Positions 34,889 to 46,317 of a DNA stretch of 64,000 nucleotides are shown here, one piece after another. The number at the start of each line of letters is the position of its first letter. Within the stretch, counting starts at the first letter, position 1. Position numbers and translations under genes: made by a program. This stretch comes from Cololabis saira (Eukaryota > Chordata > Actinopteri > Beloniformes > Belonidae): positions 20,974,129 through 21,038,128 of the forward strand of contig NC_084601.1 of assembly GCF_033807715.1 (NCBI RefSeq). The letters are read 5' to 3'. Below the pieces are notes generated by a model, which was not told the DNA's origin, did not search any database, and worked only from the letters and a program-made list of their open reading frames with translations.

Positions 34889-35357
34889 TGATGAAGAATT
34901 TTGACAGCTTGGCCCCCTGCAGGGGGAGGTCGCCCCAGTCCTACCTCCTGCAGGGCTTTGAACTGGACTCAAGACCTTTTGAGGAAGCTACAACTTGCTA
35001 CTCAACTTCCTACCCCCCGGGCAGATCCCGACACCTGGAAGTTGGTTCAAACAGACAGGAATCAAGAGAGCACCCCATGGGGTGATTTGGAGGTCTGTGT
35101 CAGTCATGCCAAATGTCTGATAATGACATTTGGCCCGATTCACATCCGACTGTAAATTACTTTTTGTCTCTTGCCTGATTAGTGTATTCCTGCATTTGTT
35201 AAACTCCTTGTTGTATAAGAATCTGATTACAACCTCACTCGAGGTCAGCATTTCTACCAGACCTCTGGCCTGTGTAGACACGCTCACCGCCGGCTCAATA
35301 AAACCTCATAAAAACCACAAAGCGGACTTCTGAACTGGTTTGATAAATTCCACAACA
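34889..35357 (+). repeat. ERV-A 3' LTR
   Basis: 469 bp, no difference from the 5' LTR found by eye. It is preceded by an A-tract (34861-34880) and TTGTGAAT where a polypurine tract is expected. LTR identity implies a recent insertion. Confidence 0.9.
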
Positions 35358-36249
35358 AACCGTAAGGCAGATGGGCTAGAGCAGCCACCACAACGGGTGC
35401 CCCTCCTGTCAGCTGAGAACAGGAAACTGAGGCTACAATTCACACAATTCGTTGCCTGATCTGATGAGTCTCAATTTCTGCTGCGACATTTGGATGGTAG
35501 GTTCAGAATTAGGCGTCAACAACATGAAAGCATGGATCCATCCTGCCTTGTATCAATGGTTCAGGCTGGTGGTGGTGGTGTAGAGATGTGGGGGATGTTT
35601 TCCTGGCACACTTTGGGCCCATTAGTACCAACTGAGCATCCTGTCAACACCACAACCTACCTGAGTATTGTTGCTGACCATGTCCATCCCTTTATGACCA
35701 CATTGTACCATCCTCTGATGCTACTTCCAGCAGGATAACACGCCATGTCGTAAAGAATCATCTCAGACTGATTTCTTTAACATGACAATGAGTTCACTAC
35801 TCAAATGTTCTCCACAGTCACCAGATCCTAATCCAGTATAGGACCTTTGGGATGTGGTGGAACGGGAGATTCACATCATGGATGTGCAGCTGACAAATCT
35901 GCAGCAACTGCGTGATGCCATCATGTCAATATGGAGCAAACTCTCTGAGGAATGTTTCCAGAACCTTGTTGAATCTACGCCACAAAGGATTAAGGCGGTT
36001 CTGAAGGCAAAAGGGGGTCCAACCTGGTACTAGCAAGGTGTACCTAATAAAGTGGCCAGTGAGTGTACATAGATAGACAGAGGTATTTAAATATACTCAC
36101 AAGTATCCCACACACACACACACAAGACACAAATTATTCAACTGAACAGGGAACGCTCCTCTCCATCTCTGTCTGTCCTTTCATGTTTGTACATATCCCT
36201 TTGTCCTACGTTTTATTTCAACACAATTTGTTACACACTCATTTACACA

Positions 36250-36705
36250 GTTGAAAAGTTGACATCACAGATTATGTAATGTTTGTGATCTAAATGTTGT
36301 TGAGGATGAACTTCATTTTTTGTTTTATTGTCCATTATATGATGAAGCCAGGAAGTTTTTATTTCAGAAAATGCAAGATTGTAAACCTGAGTTGTTTTGG
36401 ACTGAGGATGATGCTAAATTGGAATGTTTTTTTAAAAAGGAGGTTTTCTCTATAGCTACCTTTATAAAGAGAGCCTGGAAACAGAAAGGACAAATTATAT
36501 GAAAATTGAGAAAGGATCTGATCTGTTATGTATAAGTGGAATTTATAATTTTGTGTTTGTGTTTTTGTTTGTACTCAGCTGATGTTTGTTTGCTGGCGTA
36601 GGGTATCTGTGTCTTGTAAGCCCTTATAGGCTGGGCACCTTAGAGGTGTATGACACATAAATAAACAATTCATTCATTCATTCATTCATTCATTCATACA
36701 CACAT
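36250..36705 (+). mobile_element. LINE 3' end with (ATTC)n tail
   Basis: A short frame encodes the C-terminus of a LINE reverse-transcriptase protein (VEDELHFLFYCPLYDEARK, KKEVFSIATFIKRAW). A 3' UTR follows with AGGCTGGGCACCTTAGAGG, ACACATAAATAAACAATTC and an ATTC microsatellite tail. It is 5'-truncated. I do not assign the clade. Confidence 0.65.
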
Positions 36706-36927
36706 TACAACACACCACACAGTCACCAAGCTGCAGCCATCACTGTCTGGTCTTCTCTGTCCTGCTCTTTCATGTCCCACCGTCAGGGATATTGGGCATC
36801 TTTGACAGAATCGGTTTTTTAGGCGTCAATAAAAAGACTGTCAAGGTGGCGAAGGAAACACTCACACACATATAATATAAAACGTATTTAATTATTGTTA
36901 AATAAATAATGTAGATAGTATATGGGT

Positions 36928-37164
<237 letters not shown>

Positions 37165-37563
37165 TTAATATTTATTAAAAATGGTCATTGGTGCAAACTA
37201 TGATAACTATACATTGTTTGAATTTGTTGATGTTGTAAACTGTATGAATATGTATTGTTTTTATTTATATCTAAATGTTAAACAGAATTACTTTTTATTT
37301 TTTCTTTATTTTCTGTTTTTACTTTCTTTTTTTTATATGCTACCTCTTTAGGTTTGCTTTTATTTTGTTGTTGTAATGTACTGTGTATTATGTGTCGGAC
37401 CCCAGGAAGAATAGCTGCAGTTTTGCTGTAGCTAATGGGGCTCCAAGTAAAAACTATAAAAACACACAGTCATGCACAAAAAAAAAAATATTAGATGAAA
37501 ATGCATTTCAATGTGACTTTCAGGATGTGCCAAATTTGGCATTAACCATAAAAAAAACTGCAT

Positions 37564-37565
<2 letters not shown>

Positions 37566-37610
<45 letters not shown>

Positions 37611-37618
37611 TGTGTGTA
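37566..37618. repeat. (TG)n microsatellite next to the exon 4 acceptor
   Basis: About 50 bp of TG ending 80 bases before the acceptor of hpca exon 4. TG-repeats near acceptors can bind splicing regulators such as CELF/TDP-43; here that is only a possibility. Confidence 0.9.
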
Positions 37619-37645
37619 TATAAAAATAACAGTTTGTTCACCTGA

Positions 37646-37795
<150 letters not shown>

Positions 37796-39180
37796 ACAGG
37801 CCCTGCTGCAAGCCACGCCCCCCCCCCCTTTTCATTTTTATTCCTTTGATCATCTTCATCTCTATTGAATTGATATTCAGTCAGTCAAATCGATGCATGA
37901 TCGTTCACATCTTTCATATCATGTTTGGTTGTTGATCGACGGGGTCGAGGAGGAGAAGGAGAGAAAGTCATCACTGTCATTTTCTTTTTTTTTTTTTTAT
38001 TTTAGAAAATGATCAGCCCAAAGAGGTTCCCACTGGTTATGCTGAATATCTCCACCTGTCATGTGTAGGTTGGATTTCCTTAGTCACTGTGGACAACTTC
38101 GTCAGGATGGCTCGGTTTCTCATCCAACCTCCATATATATTATGTATATACTGTATTTCTGTGTATATCATCGAATGAAGTACATTTGTCTTCTTACACT
38201 GTATGGCACACACTCTCTGGTACTGAAGGCAGTATTATGTAGCGTAGCTTCCTGCTTTGATCTGAATGGGGTGGAGATGGGATTTTACTGCTGTATGACC
38301 TTTCGCTGAACAAAAAAGAAAAAGGCCTAAGATCCCATAAGGTTTTTATTGTTTTTTTTTTTTTTTAAACTGGTGAATGTTTTTTTTTCCTTTTTTAATT
38401 GTACATACCGTTTTCCCTTTTTCATGTAATTTTATTTATTCATTTTATTCTTATTATTGTGCTTCTACTTTTATATGTTGTTCAAGATGATCCAGTTTAC
38501 AAGGACTGAAAGAGGAAGTTGACACGTCCCAGATGAAAGGATATGAATTTCCAGTGAAATAAGGGGAAGCATTCGATCAATGACACCAGTAGCACATATC
38601 GTCTTAGCGGCACGTGTGAATGAAGAATGGCTGGACATTTGACAGTGCGTGCGCGCATGCGAGTGAACACTGTATGCTGGATGCTAACTTTTACAGTATT
38701 ATCATGATCTATTTGTTTCTTAATTTATTAGTATCTAAAAGTTCTTTACTATTGAGCAGCAACTTTACTATAATCGTAACCCGTTAGCATACTGCATGAT
38801 CCTGCACACGAGTCAGCGTAAGATCCACAAGTTTACACACGGCGATATCCTTTTGTAGCTCTGCAACCCACGACAGAAACGGCCTTTCCCTAGTTTTAAC
38901 CCTGTCCTCCCGTCTCCAGTGGAGAACTCACTAAGGGCTTGTTCATTACTTTTTAGCCGAATGCTTGTCCGACTGCAGAGGAGTTTGGCGCAGTAGCATA
39001 TTTCACATTACAGCGGTAGGTTCTGGCACTAGCTCTACTTTGGATTCTTAAGTTTCCCAGACAGGCTCAGCGGACATGTTTATGTTAATACTATGCCGAT
39101 AAACCCTCCAGACACTTCTGTTGAGAGAAAACTGCAAGCTTCCCTTATTAAAATGAATAAAAGACTTGCAGCATGTCTGC
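37796..39180 (+). other. hpca: hpca 3' UTR (extent inferred)
   Basis: Noncoding sequence after the stop, rich in T-runs, with no recognisable transposon until 39275. The first canonical AATAAA after the stop that I saw is at 39156-39161, giving a 3' UTR of about 1.4 kb. An earlier alternative end cannot be excluded. Confidence 0.5.
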
Positions 39181-39274
39181 AGCTGCTGCTGTTTGAATAA
39201 CTTGAGTCAGTCCCTGGATGCAGCACAGCCAGCACCGCTCACGGTTCCTCCGACGCCTCTACTGTCACATGACC

Positions 39275-40069
39275 CAGGGCCGGCCCAAGCCTCCACGGGG
39301 CCCTAAGCAAAATTTGATTTTGGGGCCCTCTATTACTGCCAATAATACTGATTATTGATCATTCACACACCCACTATAAACTTATTTCATGTGCTTCCCT
39401 CTCATTACAAATGCACTACAACTAGATGTAGTTTTGTTGTAGTTAGAAGCAAACAATAGATTAAAAAACTTGCAGAAAAATCTTTCAATTCATATTTTGC
39501 TAAGTCAGGAACTGCCCCTACTGGCCACACAGAGAAGCAATAGATAAAACATCAAAGAGCTGCACAGTTGCAGCAGAGTTGTTTCCATCATCCTATTGTC
39601 AGCCTGGCATGTTTTTACCCATCTAAGGTTTTTAAATCTGAAATGGGAGAAAATTCAGCTACAAGAGCGGCCTGGGATTGATTTACACTTAATATTTAAA
39701 GTGATATAGTACTAAGTGTGATACTGAGTGTCATCTGCAGTGCAGGCCTACTAAAAGAAAGAAAATAATCAAATAGATCTTTTATAAACCATTTACTGTA
39801 AACACGTTATCTACTTTATTTTTGGTTTTAAATAAACTGCAACAGCAATGTGCAACAACAATTTGAAGTGGAACAACAACAATTAAGTCTAACAACAAAG
39901 TACTACAAAAACTAGAACTATAATTAAAATCACTTAAATTACATAAACAGCACCTCGTCAATATGTGTATTGATGTAAAAATAATTGTATTTTTTATTTT
40001 ATTTTATTTGAACTCTTCGGGGCCCTAAAAAGCAGCCGCTTAGTTCGCTTATGCCTTGGGCCGGCTCCG
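39275..40069. mobile_element. hAT MITE downstream of hpca
   Basis: 795 bp. Left end is CAGGGCCGGCCCAAGCC and complement of right end is CGGAGCCGGCCCAAGGC. Flanking 8-bp duplications are ACATGACC (39267-39274) and ACATGACT (40070-40077), one mismatch. These are hAT features; no transposase is seen. Confidence 0.8.
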
Positions 40070-40077
40070 ACATGACT

Positions 40078-40850
40078 TGCCATATTCTGTTATGGAGGTT
40101 AAAAATGCAGACTTTAATATATTTTTACAGAACCGGGATATAAAAAAGGTGTAACTCTTACGAAGTGTTTGTGTGCAAGTGAAGAACGTGAGCCTGAGAG
40201 CTCTCTTCCTCTTCCTCCTCCTCCTCCTCCTCTTCCCTGCTGCTGCTGCATCCAGGTGACATCCAGACTGAGGTTAACATGCACCAAACATTTGCACAGG
40301 AGCTTCCTAACCAGCTGTACCTCTGCTTTGGGAATCCTTGAGCTCCACTGCCTTCTGCTGGTAGGATTACAACACTATTGTTGCCACAGCTTGATCTGCT
40401 AACGTTGAACCCCTCTCTCTCTTGTCACTGCCTCTTGATGAACTGGTATCTTGTGTTGAATAAGTCCCCACTCTTGACCCCTGCTTGCCCTTGTTCCCTT
40501 ATACTATGTTGGTGTTGCATGAAAACCTCAAGCGAGGATGCCATGTCTGTTCTTTTGGATCTGATACAAAAATATACCTATCTGTTTCATGTGTGGTCCT
40601 CGTTTTTGGTTACGTCGTGATGACGGCACAAAAGGATGCCGCGTCTGACGAAAGGAGCATTTCCAGCATGTGGAGGTAAACTGCAGGTCCCCATTAAACT
40701 CTCAGCTGTCGGGGGGAGCGTGACGAAACCTGGCAGGGCTGCAGGATGACGGAACCAGTCGTACCTGTCAGGTTACAGCAGCTGCGGCTGCTATTACCAC
40801 ACAATACAAGACATGCTGTCACTTAGAAAGTGCAAAACATAGAAGAACTT
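40078..40850. other. Gap between the convergent genes, nothing certain
   Basis: About 0.8 kb with a short CTC-rich run at 40206-40238 and no recognised element or exon. Confidence 0.45.
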
Positions 40851-41542
40851 GAATAAAACATTTATTTAAAAAATAAATATGAAAATTCCTATTTCTCGTT
40901 TCTCTGGACCTAAGAACAGAAAAATGAAGGCGCACCTGCACCTTTTCTTACATACCACACACACACACAACACAGAAAATAACAACCACCGACAGATGTG
41001 TGCTAAATATGAAGCTCACGGTCTGAACTGGTGGACTGGTGTGTGCAAAACAGCAATAGACTTGTGTTCACAAGGCTGTGTCAGTGGGGCAGGGGTCACG
41101 TTTACTTGGACTAAAGGCCAACTAGTTGCATGTGCATATTTGTAGCCAGTGCATGTGTGTTTTGGTAAGAAACAGCTAAAAATAATTAACATTAAGAGAA
41201 GCCAAGCACTTCAGCGCACTTCACACGGATGCAGTGGCTCCCATCTCTCCAACATTCCCTGTGAACCTTTCACCATGGATTTAGGTCAGTTTCTTTGTAT
41301 GAGTTGTTTGTTTCTTATGAATTAAAAACATTTTTAAATGAAAGCAAAGGACAAAACTGGGATCTTCTACGCACTGAAAACGGTTTAAAATAAAAATGTG
41401 TATGTCGGGTCCACTGAATAAAGCATCTAAAGACCGAAGCCACGGCTTTAACAGTCTGTTTCTGTACATACAGAATGAGTGTTTCATCCTGCACACAGCA
41501 GCGACGCCGCGGACCGCTCTTCGGCAGAGATCTGGTAGATGA
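40851..41542 (-). other. tmem54: Possible 3' UTR of tmem54
   Basis: On the - strand this follows the stop of the candidate last exon. It is AT-rich noncoding sequence and reaches an AATAAA-containing stretch (complement of ATTTATTTAAA at about 40858-40868), a plausible polyadenylation site. The assignment depends on the exon at 41543-41909 being real. Confidence 0.35.
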
Positions 41543-41909
41543 TTAAATCCAGAAACTGGACCTTTCTAACGCACCCCTGTCCAGGAGCCGGTGCTGCTCT
41601 GGTGCGCTTGGCTGGCTCCCAGCCCTGGTCCCTAGCCTGGGGTCTGGCCTGGTCCCTGGCCTCTCCCCCTCCGACCTCGCTCCTCGTATCTGGTGCAGAA
41701 GCTGCCTCTGAGTCGGGGAGAGACTCCGCGGAGACGGGTGCTGCTGTCTAGCAGGCCCGGCGGTCCTTCTTGGGGGGTCAGTGTACAGTTCAGCAGGTTC
41801 ACTTTGGTTTCTCAGAGGATCAGTATGCAGTTTTGCCGGTTTGTTGCGACCTCTTGGAGGGTCGGTATAGCGAGAATGAGAAGCCTCCTTCGCTGGCCTC
41901 ACCGCACCA
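41543..41909 (-). CDS. tmem54: Candidate last coding exon of tmem54
   Basis: A - strand frame of 122 codons plus the TAA stop, preceded by a plausible acceptor TTCCTGTGTTTGTGTAG (phase 0). It begins IGAVRPAKEASHSR and contains three diverged 14-residue repeats: YTDPPRGRNKPAKL, HTDPLRNQSEPAEL and YTDPPRRTAGPARQ. A Pro/Arg/Ser-rich tail follows. The repeats differ at many third codon positions while keeping the TDP core, which suggests a translated cytoplasmic tail. Position and strand fit the 3' end of tmem54, convergent to hpca. However, no resemblance to the mammalian TMEM54 tail is apparent, and the exon for the fourth membrane helix was not found between here and 54676. Confidence 0.35.
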
Positions 41910-42112
41910 ATCTACACAAACACAGGAATTAGATGGTTTTTTTTTTAATTACAGTCATGCAAACTTCTTTTAATAGCATATTTTTTCTCTGTAAAAACAT
42001 AATTAAACAATTTGACCATAGATGGTCTTATTATTAGGCAAATACTACCTCAAATTAAAAATGTTTTGCCATTATAACTTTTACAAAAGATTGAGCTAAA
42101 AAAAAAAAAACG

Positions 42113-42298
42113 GTGGCGTGCCCTCTCTGGTTCAGTAATCAGATTCTATCCTGAAGGGGAGGAGTTCAAGTATCTCTGGGTCTTGTTCACGAGTGAGAAA
42201 AGAAAGGACCGGAATTCTGACAGGCGGATCGGTGCGGCGACTCTGCATCAGTCTGTCGTGGTGGAGATTTTGGCTCAGTTCTCGATTTACCAGCTACT
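42113..42298 (+). mobile_element. LINE reverse-transcriptase fragment at the edge of the minisatellite
   Basis: Reads like GGAGTTCAAGTATCTCTGGG, then TCTTGTTCACGAGTGAG, CAGGCGGATCGGTGCGGCG and CTCGATTTACCAGC. This is the late-RT/thumb stretch of a very common fish non-LTR retrotransposon (FTSE...DRRIGAA...LSIY..). In the intact LINE the next bases are, from memory, of the form CTACGTTCCTACCCTCACCTATGG. That resembles the minisatellite unit that starts right here. Confidence 0.7.
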
Positions 42299-45200
42299 CT
42301 ACCCTCCGACCCTCACCTGTCTACGCTCCGACCCTCACCTGTCTACGCTCCGACCCTCACCTGTCTACCCTCACCTGTCTACCCTCAGACCCTCACCTGT
42401 CTACCCCCCGGCCCTCACCTGTCTACCCTCAGACCCTCACCTGTCTACCCTCACCTGTCTACGCTCACCTGTCTACCCTCAGACCCTCACCTGTCTACCC
42501 CCCGGCCCTCACCTGTCTACCCTCAGACCCTCACCTGTCTACCCTCACCCGTCTACCCTCACCCGTCTACCCTCCGACCCTCACCTGTCTACCCTCACCT
42601 GTCTACCCTCACCTGTCTACCCTCAGACCCTCACCTGTCGACCCTCCGACCCTCACCTGTCTACCCTCCGACCCTCACCTGTCTACCCTCCGACCCTCAC
42701 CCGTCTACCCTCACCCGTCTACCCTCCGACCCTCACCCGTCTACCCTCCGACCCTCACCCGTCTACCCTCCGACCCTCACCTGTCTACCCTCCGACCCTC
42801 ACCCGTCTACCCTCACCCGTCTACCCTCCGACCCTCACCTGTCTACCCTCACCTGTCTACGCTCACCTGTCTACCCTCAGACCCTCACCTGTCTACCCTC
42901 ACCCGTCTACCCTCACCCGTCTACCCTCCGACCCTCACCTGTCTACCCTCACCTGTCTACCCTCACCTGTCGACCCTCCGACCCTTACCTGTCTACCCTC
43001 CGACCCTCATCCGTCTACCCTCCGACCCTCACCCGTCTACCCTCACCCGTCTACCCTCCGACCCTCACCTGTCGACCCTCCGACCCTTACCTGTCTACCC
43101 TCCGACCCTCATCCGTCTACCCTCCGACCCTCACCCGTCTACCCTCACCCGTCTACCCTCCGACCCTCACCTGTCTACCCTCCGACCCTCACCTGTCTAC
43201 CCTCCGACCCTCACCCGTCTACCCTCACCCGTCTACCCTCCGACCCTCACCTGTCTACCCTCACCTGTCTACGCTCACCTGTCTACCCTCAGACCCTCAC
43301 CTGTCTACCCCCCGGCCCTCACCTGTCTACCCTCCGACCCTCACCCGTCTACCCTCACCCGTCTACCCTCCGACCCTCACCTGTCTACCCTCACCCGTCT
43401 ACCCTCCGACCCTCACCCGTCTACCCTCACCTGTCTACGCTCCAGACCCTCACCTGTCTACCCCCGACCCTCACCTGTCTACCCTCACCCGTCTACCCTC
43501 CGACCCTCACCTGTCTACGCTCCAGACCCTCACCTGTCTACCCCCCGACCCTCACCTGTCTACCCTCACCCGTCTACCCTCCGACCCTCACCTGTCTACG
43601 CTCCAGACCCTCACCTGTCTACCCCCCGACCCTCACCTGTCTACCCTCACCCGTCTACCCTCCGACCCTCACCTGTCTACGCTCCAGACCCTCACCTGTC
43701 TACCCCCCGACCCTCACCTGTCTACCCTCACCCGTCTACCCTCCGACCCTCACCTGTCTACGCTCCAGACCCTCACCTGTCTACCCCCCGACCCTCACCT
43801 GTCTACGCTCATCCGTCTACCCTCCGACCCTCACCTGTCTACGCTCCAGACCCTCACCTGTCTACCCTCCGACCCTCACCCGTCTACCCCCCGACCCTCA
43901 CCCGTCTACCCTCCGACCCTCACCCGTCTACCCTCCGACCCTCACCTGTCTACCCTCACCCGTCTACCCTCCGACCCTCACCTGTCTACGCTCCAGACCC
44001 TCACCTGTCTACCCCCCGACCCTCACCTGTCTACCCTCACCCGTCTACCCTCCGACCCTCACCTGTCTACGCTCCAGACCCTCACCTGTCTACCCTCACC
44101 CGTCTACCCTCCGACCCTCACCTGTCTACGCTCCAGACCCTCACCTGTCTACCCCCCGACCCTCACCTGTCTACCCTCACCCGTCTACCCTCCGACCCTC
44201 ACCTGTCTACCCTCACCCGTCTACCCTCCGACCCTCACCTGTCTACGCTCCAGACCCTCACCTGTCTACCCTCACCCGTCTACCCTCCGACCCTCACCCG
44301 TCTACCCTCCGACCCTCACCTGTCTACGCTCCAGACCCTCACCTGTCTACCCTCCGACCCTCACCCGTCTACCCCCCGACCCTCACCCGTCTACCCTCCG
44401 ACCCTCACCCGTCTACCCTCCGACCCTCACCTGTCTACCCTCCGACCCTCACCTGTCTACCCTCAGACCCTCACCTGTCTACCCTCACCCGTCTACCCTC
44501 CGACCCTCACCTGTCTACGCTCCAGACCCTCACCTGTCTACCCCCCGACCCTCACCTGTCTACCCTCACCCGTCTACCCTCCGACCCTCACCTGTCTACC
44601 CTCACCCGTCTACCCTCCGACCCTCACCTGTCTACCCTCCGACCTTCACCTGTCTACCCTCCGACCCTCACCTGTCTACGCTCCAGACCCTCACCTGTCT
44701 ACCCCCCGACCCTCACCTGTCTACCCTCACCCGTCTACCCTCCGACCCTCACCTGTCTACCCTCACCCGTCTACCCTCCGACCCTCACCTGTCGACCCTC
44801 CGACCTTCACCTGTCTACCCTCCGACCCTCACCTGTCTACCCTCCGACCCTCACCTGTCTACCCTCCGACCCTCACCTGTCTACCCTCCGACCCTCACCT
44901 GTCTACCATCCGACCCTCACCTGTCTACCCTCCGACCCTCACCTGTCGACCCTCAGACCCTCACCTGTCTACCCTCCGACCCTCACCTGTCTACCCTCCG
45001 ACCCTCACCTGTCTACCCTCACCCGTCTACCCTCCGACCCTCACCTGTCTACCCTCCGACCCTCACCCGTCTACCCTCACCCGTCTACCCTCCGACCCTC
45101 ACCTGTCTACCCTCACCCGTCTACCCTCCGACCCTCACCTGTCTACCCTCACCCGTCTACCCTCCGACCCTCACCTGTCTACCCTCACCCGTCTACCCTC

Positions 45201-45870
45201 CGACCCTCACCTGTCTACCCTCACCCGTCTACCCTCCGACCCTCACCTGTCTACCCCCCGACCCTCACCCGTCTACCCTCCGACCCTCACCTGTCTACCC
45301 TCCGACCCTCACCCGTCTACCCTCCGACCCTCACCTGTCTACGCTCCAGACCCTCACCTGTCTACCCCCCGACCCTCACCTGTCTACCCTCACCCGTCTA
45401 CCCTCCGACCCTCACCTGTCTACCCTCCGACCTTCACCTGTCTACCCTCAGACCCTCACCCGTCTACCCTCCGACCCTCACCTGTCTACGCTCCAGACCC
45501 TCACCTGTCTACCCCCCGACCCTCACCTGTCTACCCTCACCCGTCTACCCTCCGACCCTCACCTGTCTACCCTCCGACCCTCACCTGTCGACCCTCCGAC
45601 CTTCACCTGTCGACCCTCAGACCCTCACCTGTCTACCCTCACCTGTCTACCCTCAGACCCTCACCTGTCTACCCTCAGACCCTCACCTGTCTACCCCCCG
45701 ACCCTCACCCGTCTACCCCCCGACCCTCACCCGTCTACCCTCCGACCCTCACCCGTCTACCCTCAGACCCTCACCTGTCTACCCTCCGACCCTCACCTGT
45801 CTACCCTCCGACCCTCACCTGTCTACCCTCCGACCCTCACCTGTCTACCCTCAGACCCTCACCTGTCTAC
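42299..45870. repeat. 3.6-kb GC-rich minisatellite with mixed 22/14/23-bp units
   Basis: Built from three unit types. The 22-mer is CTACCCTCCGACCCTCACCT+GT, with an AGACCCTC variant. The 14-mer is CTACCCTCACCYGT, which is the 22-mer minus one 8-base block. The 23-mer has CTACGCTCCAGACCCTCACC+TGT. Units alternate in longer patterns such as 22-14 and 23-22-14, so higher-order amplification occurred. The array continues on the far side of ERV-B (51227-51338). No unit contains a stop in any + frame, which creates very long false reading frames. It may be an intron or intergenic array of tmem54. Confidence 0.97.
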
Positions 45871-46295
45871 TGATGAAGCATTTTGACCATTTGGCCCCCC
45901 TGCAGGGACACGACGACGCCTTGCAGATTGCTCAAGCCCCCCTTATGCTCATAGACATGCGGGTTCCAGTTCCTGGGGACCCCTGCCGGGACATTGTCAC
46001 GCAAGGTCCGGCGTTCTGCATCCCTGCCGAGACTTCCAGCCCCCACAGAGACAAAGAACATATACGGACTTCCTGATCACTGGGGTGGTCCCAAAGCTAA
46101 AAGTCCCACCTCTCTTACTGGGCTGGTTTATTCCTGTAACTTTTGTATAAAAACCCTTTGGACAAAGCAATTTGTGTCGACACACCAAATACAGACTCGA
46201 TCTGCGATGGTCATGTCGACCGCCGGCTGAACTGATTAAAACCTCTCTATACCACGAGCGGACTTCTGAACTGGTTTTTGATAAATTCCACAACA
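45871..46295 (+). repeat. ERV-B 5' LTR
   Basis: 425 bp with TATAAAA at 46146-46152 and ATTAAA at 46235-46240. Only the two ends align with the ERV-A LTR. The - strand relative at 55252-55692 is a solo LTR of this type. Confidence 0.9.
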
Positions 46296-46299
46296 ATTT

Positions 46300-46317
46300 T
46301 GGTGCCGTGACCCGGAT
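46300..46317 (+). promoter_or_regulatory. ERV-B primer-binding site (tRNA-His)
   Basis: TGGTGCCGTGACCCGGAT, one mismatch from the tRNA-His complement as I recall it. A splice donor AG|GTAA follows at about 46495. Confidence 0.8.

Larger units (their letters stand above)
29983..35357 (+). mobile_element. ERV-A: defective endogenous retrovirus, 5375 bp
   Basis: Two 469-bp LTRs (29983-30451, 34889-35357) look identical by eye and both run TGATGAAG to CCACAACA. The target duplication is AACC (29979-29982, 35358-35361), 4 bp as in many retroviruses. Inside lie a tRNA-His-like primer site, a leader splice donor, remnants of pol (RNase H, integrase C-terminal domain) and env with a CX6CC motif. No intact gag or reverse transcriptase was found. 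It carries a passenger hAT MITE. It inserted into the Tc1 element in hpca intron 3, sense to hpca. Confidence 0.9.
29016..36065 (+). mobile_element. Tc1-type transposon broken by two insertions
   Basis: Left end CACTCACCAGCCCCTTTATT and right end AATAAAGTGGCCAGTGAGTG form the inverted repeat, with TA at 29014-29015 and 36066-36067. The three pieces 29016-29183, 29690-29982 and 35362-36065 add up to about 1.17 kb, the usual Tc1 size. Transposase text is recognisable but full of stops (DESQFLLRHLDGR near 35466 and STMVQAGGGG-like text near 35555). The insertions are a TTAA MITE at 29184-29689 and ERV-A at 29983-35357. It lies in hpca intron 3. Confidence 0.85.

Noticed and set aside
42299..45870. 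Could the array be a CRISPR-like or centromeric satellite?
   Set aside because: Repeats are directly adjacent with no spacers, in a vertebrate genome. The array is only 3.6 kb and lies at a gene locus, so a local minisatellite is the better reading.
42183..46076. A 1297-codon open frame (and an overlapping 1226-codon frame at 42193-45873) rich in TCLPSDPHLST-like repeats
   Set aside because: The minisatellite units contain no stop in any + frame, so long frames arise automatically. Unit lengths 14, 22 and 23 shift the frame constantly. The frame starts in a LINE relic and ends in a retroviral LTR.
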